From the NCBI RefSeq assembly GCF_964340395.1, contig NC_135558.1, forward strand, positions 5,530,001 to 5,542,500: a stretch of 12,500 nucleotides of DNA. The letters run 5' to 3'. The position numbers and the translations under genes were made by a program. Position 1 is the stretch's first letter; the number at the start of each line of letters is the position of its first letter. Source of the DNA: Glandiceps talaboti (Eukaryota; Hemichordata; Enteropneusta; Spengelidae). Below, piece by piece: positions 1-9,363 of the stretch. Below the pieces are notes generated by a model. It did not search any database. It saw only the letters and a program-made list of their open reading frames with translations, and had not been told where the DNA came from.

Positions 1-214
1 AATTTGTTCTCTAATATACAACATTATTATGATATTAAACGGTAAGTACACTTGTATTCCTGCTATTATTCACACTTGCACTGTTTATACTAAAATATCA
101 GCTGTTGCGAAAATCGTATAGTTACGCCCGCCGGGTATAAAAATTTGGGGATATTCTCGCTATGTCAACTCATAAACAAATAAGCTGTGGTCAACTCTTG
201 GGGTGATATTGTGA

Positions 215-249
215 TAAGCCCAATAAAAAAAATGTGTGGTTCCGGTTAC
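215..249 (+). repeat. Left terminal inverted repeat of the MITE-like element
   Basis: Begins with TAAGCCC, continues through an A-run at 225-232, and ends in the core GGTTCCGGTTAC at 238-249. It pairs with 562-596 with a handful of mismatches and about one single-base length difference in the A/T run. The outer limit is set by where pairing stops, so it is uncertain by a few bases. Confidence 0.75.
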
Positions 250-561
250 ACTCAATTTTAGAATAGGTGGGGTAGGTAGATTTGTAAAAAAATGATTATA
301 TATTTTTTTCATGTGTAAGTGTTTAGTTCAGGTTTTCCATTGTTTTCCAAATGGTCTCTGTGTTATTTATTTCTTATCAGATGTACAGCCATTACAGATT
401 GGAAGAACATTTTTATATTGTCTTCTTATTTCATGTCAGTTTCCGTATCCACTATTTCTTGCGACACTTCACGATTTTCGCGATTTTATTAAGTTTTTTT
501 CTCGAATACGTAAAAAAAAAGTTTAGGGTCGGCAGTGAAAATCTGTACTAGGTGGGGTTGA

Positions 562-596
562 GTAACTGGAACCAAACAAATTTTTTTCTAGGCCTA
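562..596 (-). repeat. Right terminal inverted repeat of the MITE-like element
   Basis: Reads GTAACTGGAACC at 562-573, then a T-run at 581-587, then ends in AGGCCTA. In reverse complement it matches the left end at 215-249, with G/A at the same internal position of the core. Pairing stops after 596. Confidence 0.75.
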
Positions 597-796
597 ACCA
601 TGCAGTACTACAATTGTCCTTTATAGTTTTAACCACACACTGTACAGCTTAAGTTGAAAATTGCAAACAACTGGTGGCATAGGAAAATTACAAAAGCGCC
701 ATTTCAGTCGTTGCCCTCGAAGAACGTCGCCCACTTATTAGTACTTAGAACGTTATTGTTTGAATAATTTAACACTTTTCCTTTTAAAAAAATTCC
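597..796. other. Short spacer with no recognisable feature
   Basis: Single-copy-looking AT-rich sequence between the MITE-like element and the 95-bp duplication. I see no repeat, long frame or RNA fold in it. The 214 bases before the element are likewise featureless. Confidence 0.5.
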
Positions 797-982
797 TGAT
801 TTTTCGCAAACGAGAAAAAAAGCCTTGAGTAGCATCTATATAGTGGGATTGAGATATACAAGATGTCATCAGATATATATGTATATACTCGTGATTTTTC
901 ACAAACGAGAAAAAAACCTTGAGTAGCATCTATATAGTGGGATTGAGATATACAAGATGTCATCAGATATATATGTATATAC
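797..982. repeat. Two-copy tandem duplication, 95-bp unit
   Basis: Copy one is 797-891 and copy two is 892-982. Both start TGATTTTTC, pass through CAAACGAG, an A7 run and CCTTGAGTAGC, and end in a TA-rich stretch (GATATATATGTATATAC). Over about 92 aligned bases they differ by one substitution (G or A after TGATTTTTC) and one missing G after the A7 run. The near-identity points to a recent duplication. A 75-codon minus-strand frame across 784-1011 is open only because the same sequence is read twice, and it has no protein features. Confidence 0.93.
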
Positions 983-1570
983 ATATTAATATGTAAATAT
1001 GAAATATTCATATATATTTGTCACGACTCCATTCGACAGAATTTATACTTTTTTGAGTGCTTTAAAGATATCATTGATCGGTTAGAATATTTCCTCCCCG
1101 GGGGATATCTTTTTAGAAATTTTGTTTTGAGGGCGAGGTGACGAGGAGCACACATCATGTCTACATTCACTCTTGCGCAAACAAAAATGTCGATAGGTTT
1201 GATGAAAATCATGAATTTGGAACGATCTTTTAATCCCCTGATTCAAGAGGACTGGTTGACTCTATGTCGCATAGTCTCTCTGTTCGGCGATATTTAAAGG
1301 AACCATGCTAACGTGTGTGTTTTTTTAATTCACAAATATTTCTTCAAGTTTTTGAAGAAAGAATCAAGATGAAAGATGAAATGAAACGGGTTTTTAAATT
1401 ATCAAAGTCTGGACTACCTTCGTCAATGATGCCGCGATTGGAGATTTAGTTTCAGTTATTAACATTTCGAAGTGTGTCTGGTAATTTCGCCACCTCGATA
1501 AAATACTTGAAATATGTGTTCTATAATATGCTGATTTGTAAATTTTGGGTGGCACTGAACGTATATCAAT
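983..1570. other. Non-coding stretch without recognisable genes
   Basis: AT-rich, apparently single-copy sequence. The longest frame (minus strand, about 63 codons near 1021-1212) resembles no family I know. The only structure noted is the 9-bp perfect hairpin at 1339-1360, listed separately. Confidence 0.55.
1339..1360. repeat. Perfect 9-bp hairpin
   Basis: TTTCTTCAA at 1339-1347 pairs exactly with TTGAAGAAA at 1352-1360 around a four-base loop GTTT. There is no poly-T tail or flanking gene to suggest a terminator. In a window this long and AT-rich, an isolated stem of this size may be chance. Confidence 0.5.
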
Positions 1571-1846
1571 GTATTACCATATAGTGTGATATATCTCAGA
1601 GTGTTGTATTACATGTATTACCATGTTGTGTGATGTATCTCAGAGTGTTGTATTACATGTATTACCATGTTGTGTGATGTATCTCAGAGTGTTGTATTAC
1701 ATGTATGTAGTGTGATATATCTTAGAGTATTGTATTGCATGTATTGTCATGCAGTGAGATATACGTATTACCCTGTGATATATCTCAAAGTATTGTATTG
1801 TATGTATTATCATACATTGTGATATATCTCAGAGTATTCTATGCAT
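1571..1846. repeat. 44-bp minisatellite with decaying 3' units
   Basis: Units begin GTATTACCAT, contain TGTGAT and TATCTCAGAGT, and end TGTATTACAT. Unit limits are 1571-1614, 1615-1658, 1659-1702 (44 bp each), then 1703-1740 (38 bp), 1741-1764 (24 bp, truncated), 1765-1803 (39 bp) and 1804-1846. The second and third units are identical, and the first differs from them at three positions. From 1703 onward units carry internal deletions and substitutions. Degenerate traces, such as TATTGTGATATC and repeated TGCATTGTAT, continue to about 1960. No coding potential is apparent. Confidence 0.92.
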
Positions 1847-1960
1847 TGTATCACATTACTTTCATCTACTCCGTAGCTAATTTATTGCATTTTCCTGTAT
1901 TGTGATATCCTGAGGGATTGTAATGTACCATATTGCATTGTATTGCATTGTACAGTTTGT

Positions 1961-3378
1961 ACATTACATCGCATAATAATCTGCAAAGTGTTGTTGACAA
2001 TGCCATTAACAATAAAACTCTTACATTACTTATAGCTGTAGTTTATGGTGATTTAACATGATGTTTGATCGAGTAAAAATTCAAAAGTCGATACTCAAAC
2101 TAAATTCAGTTAAACTAAAACCTACAGTTACTTCCCTTTAACGTAAAACGATTAACCACATCCGATTCGTTTATATTCTTACCTAGGTGGTTCACTATAA
2201 AGATTTAGGGACTTGAGGACGCCAGGGTCTTGGGATTTCTGAAAAGCCGAAAAAGGGGAAGAAAGAATGAAAGGGGAAGAAATATCCCATTTCTTCCGTA
2301 AAACTGAAAAAGCAATTCCAAATCAGTCCCCTGGGTTGTATGAATATTTGAAGTACTGTGATTGGCTAATGGAATTTAAAATGTTTCGATTGTCTTAGTA
2401 GTTACCTACTATAGGGTGTGCTTTGACTCAAGAAATACCTGTATCTATTTCGGGGAAATACTCTTCGGAGATGTCTTATCGATTTGTGTTAATAGCTCCG
2501 TCGGTTGGAATTGAGAAACAGGTCTACAGAAGGATGAGTCTGTTCCCAAGACAACCATTTCTCTCTCCCTCACAATATGAGGTGAGGAGTTTCTTGTGAC
2601 TGGTGATAGAACAAGAACGACGATAGAAGTATGTTTCGATGCTCCCCCTCCCCTCCCCTCATAAAAGTAGGAGTACATATTAATTAATGTTAAGGAGGAA
2701 TGCGCCTCTTAGACTATCAAAAATCAAGGTATCTTAAGTCACTTTGCCGTATGAGAGTTTGTTCCTGTTCCCTTTGAAATAACGAGATAATTATAAATTT
2801 TGGGGTTCATCATCTTACCTACAGGGAAATCAACTTTCTTTTATTTTCAAAGTGTTTACATTGTATTCGACGAACATTTTGGATTCTAAAATGGTTTCAA
2901 ATCGCTGAAAATCTCTATGTGACCCCGTTTTTTATCTTGGTTTTAGCTGATAAGAAATTTGAACTTCCGTGAACAAAGTAACATCAAAAGTTAGAATTTT
3001 TTATTTCCTAGGAGTATACACGTAAAATTGCTCTCGCCCAGTCTCTCTCCTTCCCTCTGGAATGGGTTAAAACTTTAAAATCGTAATCCGATCCTGGCTA
3101 TTTTTTTTCCAATTACTGTGCAGTTTTCCAAATGATGTATTATTACGGCCAATTGATGTACACCAACATTCTTGGGGTGTGTGGTTATATGATAACAAGG
3201 CGGAGACTCATTTGCCTTAATTTTCACGGATTGCATCTATAAGAATTCACATTGATATAATTATTGTATCGTGTTTGCAAGAGGAATAGATAACATATAC
3301 AATGCATGGAATGGTCAATGAATTCGCCAGTTTATACATTTACTGACAAACAAATTTTTTTTTCAACGGCGCTGGCAC

Positions 3379-3380
<2 letters not shown>
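1961..3380. other. Non-coding stretch without recognisable genes
   Basis: AT-rich sequence with stops in all frames at short intervals. A minus-strand frame of about 77 codons (2445-2678) shows no motif. Minor items are a purine-rich duplication at 2252-2282 and a C-rich pyrimidine tract at about 2641-2660. That tract holds three runs of four to five C, one short of a canonical quadruplex on the minus strand. Confidence 0.55.
2252..2282. repeat. Purine-rich direct repeat
   Basis: AAAGGGGAAGAAA occurs at 2252-2264 and again at 2270-2282, an 18-bp period. The whole interval is purine except for a single T at about 2268. It is too short to assign a role. Confidence 0.6.
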
Positions 3381-3429
<49 letters not shown>

Positions 3430-3538
3430 GGTGGTGGTGGTGGTGGTGGTGGTGGTGGTGGTGGTGGTGGTGGTGGTGGTGGTGGTGGTGGTGGTGGTGG
3501 TGGTGGTGGTGGTGGTGGTACGGTGGTGGTGGTGGTTG
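3381..3538. repeat. Compound trinucleotide microsatellite (TTG)16(TGG)30
   Basis: Sixteen TTG units (3381-3428) pass without a phase break into thirty perfect TGG units (3429-3518). A short interruption (TACGG) follows, then four more TGG units (3524-3535) and one TTG. The plus strand is therefore a run of GG doublets over about 107 bp, of the kind that can form two-tetrad quadruplexes. Frames across it would encode runs of Leu then Trp on the plus strand, or His then Asn on the minus strand. I regard these as accidental: there is no flanking conserved protein, and the minus-strand frame begins at a TTG rather than an ATG. Confidence 0.97.
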
Positions 3539-3655
3539 TAGGGAAGCCGGGAGGGAAGCTTGCAGTAATGTCGGTGCCGATAGTGATGATAGAAGTTCCT
3601 TAAATAGTGCACGTGGTAATAATTGTATGAATGGTGATGATTTGATTTGGCCAGT

Positions 3656-4162
3656 GTTGTCATAAAAGCTAACCAAAGCTAGGGTAGGGTTGTAGTCAGT
3701 GTTGCCGTAAAAGCTAACCAAAGCTAGGGTTGCAGTCAGTGTTGTCGTAAAAGCTAACCAAAGCTAGGGTTGTAGTCAGTGTTGCCGTAAAAGCTAACCA
3801 AAGCTAGGGTAGGGTTGTAGTCTGTGTTGTTGTAAAAGCTAACCAAAGCTTGGGTAGGGTTGTAGTCAGTGTTGTCGTAAAAGTTAACCAAAGCTTGGGT
3901 AGGGTTGTAGTCAGTGTTGCAGTAAAAGCTAACCAAAGCTAGGGTAGGGTTGTAGTCAGTGTTGTCGTAAAAGCTAACCAAAGCTTGGGTAGGGTTGTAG
4001 TCAGTGTTGTCGTAAAAGCTAACCAAAGCTAGGGTAGGGTTGTAGTCAGTGTTGCAGTAAAAGCTAACCAAAGCTAGGGTAGGGTTGTAGTCAGTGTTGT
4101 CGTAAAAGCTAACCAAAGCTTGGGTAGGGTTGCAGTCAGTATTGTCGTAAAAGCTAACCAAG
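3656..4162. repeat. 45-bp minisatellite, eleven units plus a partial
   Basis: Units start GTTGTCGTAAAAGCTAACC and end AGGGTTGTAGTCAGT. Unit starts are 3656, 3701, 3741, 3781, 3826, 3871, 3916, 3961, 4006, 4051, 4096 and 4141 (the last is 22 bp). Units two and three are 40 bp because they lack one AGGGT of the AGGGTAGGGT pair. Variation concentrates at unit positions 5-6 (TC, CC, CA or TT) and 26 (A or T). The minus strand is open for about 135 codons with a 15-residue period (VSFYDNTDYNPTLAL-like), because 45 is divisible by three and the unit lacks stops in that frame. The two 5-bp deletions break that frame, it has no ATG start, and the unit differences mostly change amino acids. I read it as non-coding. 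Confidence 0.96.
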
Positions 4163-4258
4163 GGTTAGAAGGTCCATAACCGCTTCGACACTTCTACACT
4201 TGTAGCCCTGGTTTTGTCTCATGAGTATTCATCAGAATTTTCAAGTCATTAGATTTCC

Positions 4259-4284
4259 ATCTTAATTAATCAGATCATTAAGAT
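4259..4284. repeat. 8-bp inverted repeat
   Basis: ATCTTAAT at 4259-4266 is matched by ATTAAGAT at 4277-4284, with a ten-base loop. It is a small AT-rich palindrome with no context suggesting a function. Confidence 0.45.
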
Positions 4285-5047
4285 AAGCAGACTGTAACAA
4301 TTGCCCAATAACATAGAAATTACTCTCTATGTACTGCTTGGAATTCCGAATGAATCAGTGTACACCACCCATGTATGTGTGTCACGTCCGTCATCGGTTT
4401 GCAGAGGATAGGGACACAACGGCAACGAAATCGTTCGAAACCTGTATGAATGATTAAGATCGTTTAGTCACAGTGTCTGCCTATCCGTGGATGGAGACCA
4501 ATAACAAAGGAAACCGACAAACTGAAATCGGACTTTAGATACACTGAGTCCACTGGTCTATACAGCGCTCTACAAACATTTCAGCTGCTACCAGATGATG
4601 CATGATCGGCCCAAAGTTTACAAATTCCCTAGATGATGGAAAAATCGAATGCGCCGATGAAATGCCAAACGGGGTAATTTGCTGTAATCGAGTCAACTTT
4701 TTCAGTTGATTTAGGCAGGTTACTCAATCTTTCCTGCATTACTCATCTAATATCGCGCCGTAATCCATCTTTTTTTCAGAATTTACCACGTGATCAAGCA
4801 GAGCGAATCACCAAATAGTACATTAGCATATATTAGCATATCGTAGCCATGCTACCTTGGAGACAATTTCCACAAATAATAGATGCTTGTAAAGTAATAA
4901 CATTAACTCGAGCAAAACTTTCAGTAAATATTCCAACGTTGAATTTTTCATTAGCGGAGCGTATCATAACAAGTTCTCATGTTCTAACAAGAGAATTAAG
5001 TCGCAAGCGAGAAAACGTGTTAGCAGCGTGACTTGCATCAAGTACGA

Positions 5048-5102
5048 CCGTTGGCGGCTAAAAGTAAAGGGTTTAGCGAGTTTGAACGCTCGCTCCCAAC
5101 GG
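5048..5102. repeat. Two-stem inverted repeat
   Basis: The outer arms CCGTTGG (5048-5054) and CCAACGG (5096-5102) are exact complements. Inside them AGCGAG (5075-5080) pairs with CTCGCT (5089-5094) across an eight-base loop. The left side carries about 20 unpaired bases between the stems and the right side one. The arms are GC-rich against an AT-rich background. It may be a small structured RNA, a fragment of an old repeat, or chance. Confidence 0.45.
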
Positions 5103-5898
5103 ACAGACAGAATTCGCTCAGTTTTTAATGGACTACACATCATCTTCGCCATGTTTTTATACCTTATATGCTATTCTAATTAAAGATATCCGCAGTGGGC
5201 CTGGCTACAATCAAGAGCGGAACGCCAGAACGCATTTAACGAGTCTATCGTTGGTTTGTTCTCGGGGTATGAGATCTGCATCAGATCAGTTACAATAATA
5301 CACTCTACACTGACGGATTATACGCTTAAAATTGACAGCGCCTTCTCCCATAGGTTTTTCCGTTTTCACCCAAAATACCTTCCATTAGTTGCAATCAGGA
5401 AAACGTTTGCAGGCAACAGCTCTTTCTCTGTCTTTGACAGCTACACCTAGGTAAACAATGAAAGCGGTTTATTGCGTTGTGCATTAAATTTGAACCCTAG
5501 CGTCTAACTGTATCCCTTTAGTATTGGCTGACAAAGGACCCGCCATCCAAAATATAAAGTGGTAATAAGTGTAGAATGAAAGATAAGTACATCACTCGAC
5601 TGATGTCAACAAATAGCTGACATTATAGACAATAGCAGTGTTTGAAAGATGTAGGGCCATATACACACACCCAGAGTCAGAGAAAATAAGAAAGTGACAG
5701 CTATGAAAGCCGGAATATGATTCTGAAGTCAAACAGAGTCTGACTTAAATTGAAATCAAATTAAATTAACGAGATTGGTATTAATCAGAACATAGTGAAA
5801 CATTATTAACAACATGGCGTTTTTAAATGAATACAGTCTGAAAATATTTATGATAATATTAAATTCGCCTAAAATTCAATTATTGATCACCAAGTAAA

Positions 5899-6006
<108 letters not shown>

Positions 6007-6026
6007 TTATATATATCTATATCTCT

Positions 6027-6030
<4 letters not shown>

Positions 6031-6093
<63 letters not shown>

Positions 6094-6094
6094 G
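6031..6094. repeat. TA dinucleotide tract
   Basis: An uninterrupted TA run covers 6031-6085, then a single G interrupts before further TA to about 6094. Shorter TA-rich sequence (6007-6030) links it to the preceding GTCT array. Such tracts melt easily and can extrude cruciforms. Confidence 0.95.
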
Positions 6095-6304
6095 AGTTGG
6101 AGGGGGAGTGTTTCTATGTATCTGCTCATATCCTTCTATTCACCGACTGATCTATACACCTATATTTATACTGTAATGTAGTTGATGTCTGTGTGTATAT
6201 TATGTAAATGTGTTTGTATGTTTCTGCCATAATGTATGTCTGTGTACTTGCTTTTAGTTTGCCGATTAATCAATCTATCCATCCATCCAACCACCCTTCT
6301 TTCT

Positions 6305-6308
6305 GTCC

Positions 6309-6372
<64 letters not shown>

Positions 6373-6400
6373 GCCTGTCTGTCTGTCTGTCTGTCTGTCT
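6305..6400. repeat. GTCT tetranucleotide microsatellite
   Basis: An initial GTCC (6305-6308) is followed by GTCT units from 6309 to 6400, with a single in-phase GCCT at 6373-6376. This is the same motif as 5947-5994, about 300 bp away. Just upstream (about 6275-6292) are a few ATCC units. Frames across it encode Cys-Leu-Ser-Val (plus strand) or Asp-Arg-Gln-Thr (minus strand) runs and are artefacts of the repeat. Confidence 0.97.
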
Positions 6401-8475
6401 ATATCTTCATACAATACACATTTTCGTAAAATACATATCTACATATCTACCTATAGCTAGCTATATATATATATATATACATAATATCTTCTATTCAAGG
6501 GCAATTTGTTAATATAGTTTTTATATGAATCCCATTCATGGCCTCCTACCGTATCTTTCAAGTCAATTGATTCAAGTCCACAGCATTAAACGATTACTGT
6601 TTTCAGTAATTACGAGTGAACTTTACCGTGAAGTTACTGCTATTCGTCTCCAATAAATAACAAACTAATCGACTTCACATTTCCGATGGACATAGGTCTT
6701 GCTAGAGGTTTACTACGTTCGAGTTTAACTCGCAGAATGACTAAGTGAGGCAATTTTCTAAACAGGAAGTCGCGAAGAAGGAACGGAAATTGTGTTAAAA
6801 TAGAAAACTCTACGTAAATGACTCTCTAAGAATTTCCAATTACAAAATGAGACCTTTTTGCGTCTTAGATAAGGGCTACGTTATCAACATAATGATTGAA
6901 CATTTAAGTGAAGGATTTTTTTTTCAAAAGATAGACGAATTTATGTTGTATTGGATTCGCGTCCTAGGAATAGACAAGCGAAGTTAATTGTTCGATAATT
7001 GAAAAAAATACAAAAATCGGTGATAGAATCTAAGGTTAGAGCTCTATAAATCAAATGAAATAGATATTATGAATTTGAATGAAATTACAAGATGTCTGAA
7101 AGGAAGTGATATTTCACTGTCTTTGTCATTTTGGATAACGTTATCTTAATATTGTTTACAGAGCCGACATGTTTGATGCATTATTCGTGTTTCTATGACA
7201 TTTATTGTCAGATTGGACAGCAAATATCATTTCTGTATGATTCTTACAGCGATATTTAATTATTTCGGCTGTAAATTACGAAAAATATTTATATTATCTT
7301 CTGGTTCTTTATTTCCTGTTTTCAGTTTAATGAAGTCAAATAAATGTAACTATTAAATCATCACCGATGATTCTTTTTTTAATTTGTCGATGTGATGACA
7401 TACGAGGGAATGTAGCAATGAATATATACGAACATTTGTTAGTTGTACAAACAATGGCATTTGAAGAAGTTTGCGGTAATAAGTTAGCGATTGGCGTAAA
7501 GATGATGTATCATACGGTAGGATCAAGCATTTGTCGGTTAGTTACTGTGTCAGCCGATGCGGCGCCTCAATGCTAAGATCGGAATATTGATGTAACCGGT
7601 GAAATGACGATATCAGTGCGACTTTACATGGCACACAGATCCATATATATTCATGTGATACCCCGCCGTCTTAAACATTCTAATTAACGATTCCTTTCCG
7701 TTGACTGAACCGATGGATTTCTTCCTAAATTGTGAAATTAAAACTTTTTGTCGTCAGACAGCGATTCTCAGCAAGCTAATGTGCATGGATGAACTTGAAT
7801 AAAAAGCGAATAAATATTATTGCTTCTCGTTTCGTTTCGGGAAAGGTGTTATTTCCACGTTGAATTAAAATCTTCGCTCCTAATGAAATCGACATCGATG
7901 TATTCATAGATTTCATAGTCGTATAATTAGTAGAAATTAAAATCATCAAAACGCCGACAACTGAAGCGTGTTTCAATCCACTACAAGGCAATACAAACAA
8001 TAAAAATGTATTACCAGAAATCCGTCTTCAAATCCCTATATTTCTGTTATTATCGCAATCTGCTTTTAAATACGCCAATCTTTGTGAAAGTGGTTGTCTA
8101 CCTAAGTGCCTTAGGGTCTTTGCAGATATCAAACCTTAAATCCGTTTATTTCGAGTGAAGGAACCTAATAATTACAGAGAAAAATAATCACATCGTCGAG
8201 AATTTTAATCACGGAGAAATTCTATAGTCTTTGTCGAGTTTAGTAGGAAGGCGAATGTACTGTGACGAAATGAACATGGGCTAGTGATGGATTGAAACGT
8301 AGATTACTATATGAACACATGAGGAGAATCGGAGTTGCCGCGTACAAGTTCAGGAAGCTGCCGGGAGTGGCTCGCCAAGTGTTCACTGAAAGAATGCAGA
8401 CGGGAGTTTAGAATTTAGAAATATCTTATATTTTGTCTGTTTGGCCTCATAGCAAAAATGATGTTTGCTACGGCG
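6401..8475. other. Non-coding stretch without recognisable genes
   Basis: AT-rich sequence with no frame beyond about 75 codons, no recognisable protein motif and no RNA gene. It contains a short TA tract at about 6462-6479 and a perfect 12-bp palindrome, GATAACGTTATC, at 7134-7145. Plus-strand frames near 7367-7576 and minus-strand frames near 7776-8000 show no domain that I recognise. Confidence 0.55.
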
Positions 8476-8795
8476 TAACAAAATTGTGTGGTTCCGATTA
8501 CATTCGGTAGATTTTATATTTTTATTTTATTATATATATTTTTCATGTGTAAGTGCCTAGTTCAGGTTTTCCATTGTTTTCCAAATGGTCTCTGTGTTGT
8601 TTATTTCTTCCTATCAGATGTACAGCCATTACAGATTGAAAGAGTAGTTTTTGTTGTCTTTTTAAGTTCATGTCAGTTTCCGCACCCACTATTTCTTGCG
8701 ATACTTCACGATTTTCGTGATTTTATTATTATTTTTCTCGAATACGTAAAAAAAAAGTTTAGGGTCGGCGTGAAAAACTTTTTTTATTTGGCCTA
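8476..8795. mobile_element. MITE-like element, copy 2 (internally deleted)
   Basis: From about 8543 to 8776 this matches 309-539 of copy 1 at roughly 90% by eye, including CAGGTTTTCCATTGTTTTCC, CTCGAATACG and TTTAGGGTCGGC. The left end retains TGTGTGGTTCCGATTAC (about 8485-8501). Some 20 bp just inside it are missing relative to copy 1. Near the right end, the segment corresponding to about 541-580 of copy 1 is missing, including the inverted-repeat core GTAACTGGAACC, yet the extreme GGCCTA end (8790-8795) remains. The left limit is approximate because the outermost bases have diverged. A frame of about 100 codons here starts at GTG, not ATG, and is not a gene. With one terminal repeat core lost, the copy is probably immobile. 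Confidence 0.75.
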
Positions 8796-8955
8796 AGTAT
8801 TAATTTTGTTTTGATGGTTTATCCAAGTACGTCGGGATATTTTATCGTGATCGTAATATCGGTCATAATCTTGGATTAAAATGTAACAAAATATAATATA
8901 AGTTTCCAAAGCTTCGCTTTTCCTATGTTGGTATTTGTGCTATCGATTTGTAAGT

Positions 8956-9059
8956 GACAGATAGACTGACTGACTGACTGACTGACTGACTGACTGACTG
9001 ACTGACTGATTGACTGATTGACTGACTGACTGATTGACTGACTGATTGACTGACTGACT
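8956..9059. repeat. GACT/GATT tetranucleotide microsatellite
   Basis: Twenty-six tetramers without an indel: GACA, GATA, eleven GACT, then a mixture of GACT and GATT (GATT at 9008, 9016, 9032 and 9044). Every variant keeps the four-base phase. Confidence 0.96.
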
Positions 9060-9128
9060 AGTTACCTGATTCTCCGAGGATAATTTGGTTGGGTTGGGAT
9101 GGGTGGTTATTCATTTGAAAGTTGGCCA

Positions 9129-9363
<235 letters not shown>

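Larger units (their letters stand above)
215..596. mobile_element. MITE-like non-autonomous element, copy 1 (complete ends)
   Basis: Seen: the two ends are inverted copies of each other over about 35 bp. Each contains the core GGTTCCRGTTAC (238-249 on the plus strand, 562-573 in reverse complement), an adjacent run of seven or more A, and an outer TARGCCY end. A TA dinucleotide sits at each outermost edge and could be a 2-bp target duplication. The interior is T-rich and recurs near 8500-8795 at roughly 90% identity by eye, which makes this an interspersed repeat. A motif AGGTGGGGT appears in direct orientation just inside both ends (265-273, 550-558). Known: short size, inverted ends and no coding capacity define MITEs, and TA duplications fit Tc1/mariner-type transposases. 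Inferred: a non-autonomous DNA transposon of unassigned superfamily. An open frame of about 70 codons inside (311-526) has no recognisable domain and is frameshifted between the copies, so I do not call it a gene. Confidence 0.75.
4163..5898. other. Non-coding stretch without recognisable genes
   Basis: Slightly less AT-rich than its surroundings around 4350-4700 and 5030-5130, but no frame longer than about 65 codons and no recognisable domain. The ATG-started frame at 4849-5031 (60 codons) and the frame at 5256-5450 (64 codons) show no signal peptide, membrane segment or motif that I recognise. I cannot exclude that a small exon is hidden here. Two inverted repeats are listed separately. 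Confidence 0.5.

Noticed and set aside
1339-1360. Hairpin as a transcription terminator
   Set aside because: No T-run follows the stem, no gene precedes it, and the context is not bacterial.
2641-2660. C-rich tract as a minus-strand G-quadruplex
   Set aside because: It has only three runs of four to five C, so it lacks the fourth G tract of a canonical quadruplex.
3306-3665. A 119-codon plus-strand frame with long Leu and Trp runs
   Set aside because: It is the (TTG)16(TGG)30 microsatellite read in frame. The flanking residues show no conserved protein, and Trp runs of this length are not known as a normal protein feature.
3656-4162. Interstitial telomere repeat, because each 45-bp unit holds TAGGGTAGGG
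   Set aside because: Only two partial TAGGG words occur per 45-bp unit, with no run of the TTAGGG hexamer. The array is better described as a minisatellite.
4395-4450. A possible tRNA-like B box, GTTCGAAAC, near 4434
   Set aside because: The best A-box-like sequence upstream (about TTTGCAGAGG) is only about 35 bp away, shorter than in a tRNA. I could not fold an acceptor stem or cloverleaf.
4849-5031. A 60-codon ATG frame as a possible small gene or exon
   Set aside because: No recognisable motif, signal peptide or splice context, and it is overlapped by an equally long minus-strand frame. It is within the size expected by chance.
6166-6460. Frames with Cys-Leu-Ser-Val and Asp-Arg-Gln-Thr repeats on both strands
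   Set aside because: These are direct translations of the GTCT microsatellite, open on both strands at once, with no flanking domain.
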